39,696 nt of DNA. Origin: Ruminococcus sp. (GTDB lineage Bacteria > Bacillota > Clostridia > Oscillospirales > Ruminococcaceae). The stretch is from the NCBI GenBank assembly GCA_015066845.1, contig SVNO01000013.1, forward strand, positions 1-39,696, read 5' to 3'. Below, piece by piece: positions 39,555 through 39,696 of this stretch. Made by a program: the position numbers and the translations under genes. Position 1 is the first letter of the stretch. Each line of letters opens with the position of its first letter. Below the pieces are notes generated by a model. It saw only the letters and a list, made by a program, of their open reading frames with translations. It did not search any database and was not told where the DNA came from.

Positions 39555-39696
39555 ATTGCACCTAATGCGCAGCGTGTGGGGAAGGTTTCCCCTCACCTAC
39601 CCAATGTCATCAACTTTAGGAAAGTTGTGCAAAGATTGTCCCACCCCCTGCCCCCTCCCAAAGGGAGGGGGATTATGGGAGGCGGCTGCGCCCCTT
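39555..39696 (+). other. hairpin-rich start of a plus-strand transcript
   Basis: No reading frame of note. Three hairpins follow the promoter: GGGGAA/TTCCCC (39578-39592), CAACTTT/AAAGTTG (39611-39627) and CCCCCTCCC/GGGAGGGGG (39651-39671). The last is related to the CCTCCCCCGC hairpin of the repeats near 16200 and shares CTGCCCCCTCC with copy 1, so the same repeat family may be present here, cut by the window end. It could be a long leader or a small RNA. Confidence 0.5.

Overview
The window is a chromosomal segment of a Gram-positive, low-to-mid GC Firmicute of class Clostridia, most likely a Ruminococcaceae/Oscillospiraceae-type gut anaerobe. The evidence is the dcw (division and cell wall) cluster led by mraZ, a MurE with the DNPR motif of meso-diaminopimelate-adding enzymes, a split transketolase, SepF, YlmH and DivIVA next to lspA, and strong GGAGG ribosome-binding sites. 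Every gene I can support lies on the minus strand, so transcription runs from high to low coordinates. I see no insertion sequence, prophage, CRISPR array or intact tRNA/rRNA gene.

From right to left there appear to be five transcription units. (1) mraZ-rsmH-ftsL-ftsI/spoVD-murE-murF-[MraY-like]-ftsW-murG-murA-ftsQ (39144 to 26200) starts at a sigma-A-like promoter next to four direct 10-bp repeats that look like MraZ boxes. (2) ftsZ (26007-24895) has its own promoter and terminator. (3) A coiled-coil protein, an orphan fumarase beta subunit, a SigH-like sigma factor, a zinc-ribbon protein, a DUF1858 protein, trmK, a Nif3-like protein, rlmA (frameshifted), rqcH and mpg run from a promoter at about 24740 to a terminator at about 16570. 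(4) miaB-ricA-mutS-mutL-miaA (16075-8636) has a promoter at about 16527 and a long leader carrying two copies of a repeat element. (5) hfq, a HlyD-like membrane protein, yggS, sepF, ylmH, divIVA, lspA, rluD-like, a HAD phosphatase and the two transketolase subunits (8495-195) end at a strong terminator at 158-188.

The window combines peptidoglycan precursor synthesis (murA, murE, murF, murG), septal synthesis (ftsW, ftsI, ftsL, ftsQ), the Z-ring and its membrane anchor (ftsZ, sepF), DNA mismatch and alkylation repair (mutS, mutL, mpg), and RNA modification or quality control (rsmH, miaA, miaB, trmK, rlmA, rluD-like, rqcH, hfq).

The most unusual points are these. A protein occupies the mraY slot of the dcw cluster and keeps the MraY scaffold but has lost most catalytic motifs. 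murD, murC, murB and ftsA are absent from the cluster, and the FtsZ tail lacks the usual D-I-P-x-F-L-R type peptide. rlmA carries a clean one-base frameshift. A degenerate tRNA-like sequence lies between the sigma factor and the zinc-ribbon gene. A coiled-coil protein carries tandem 11-residue repeats and a duplicated SFDMS motif. Several structured intergenic hairpins or repeats do not look like ordinary terminators.
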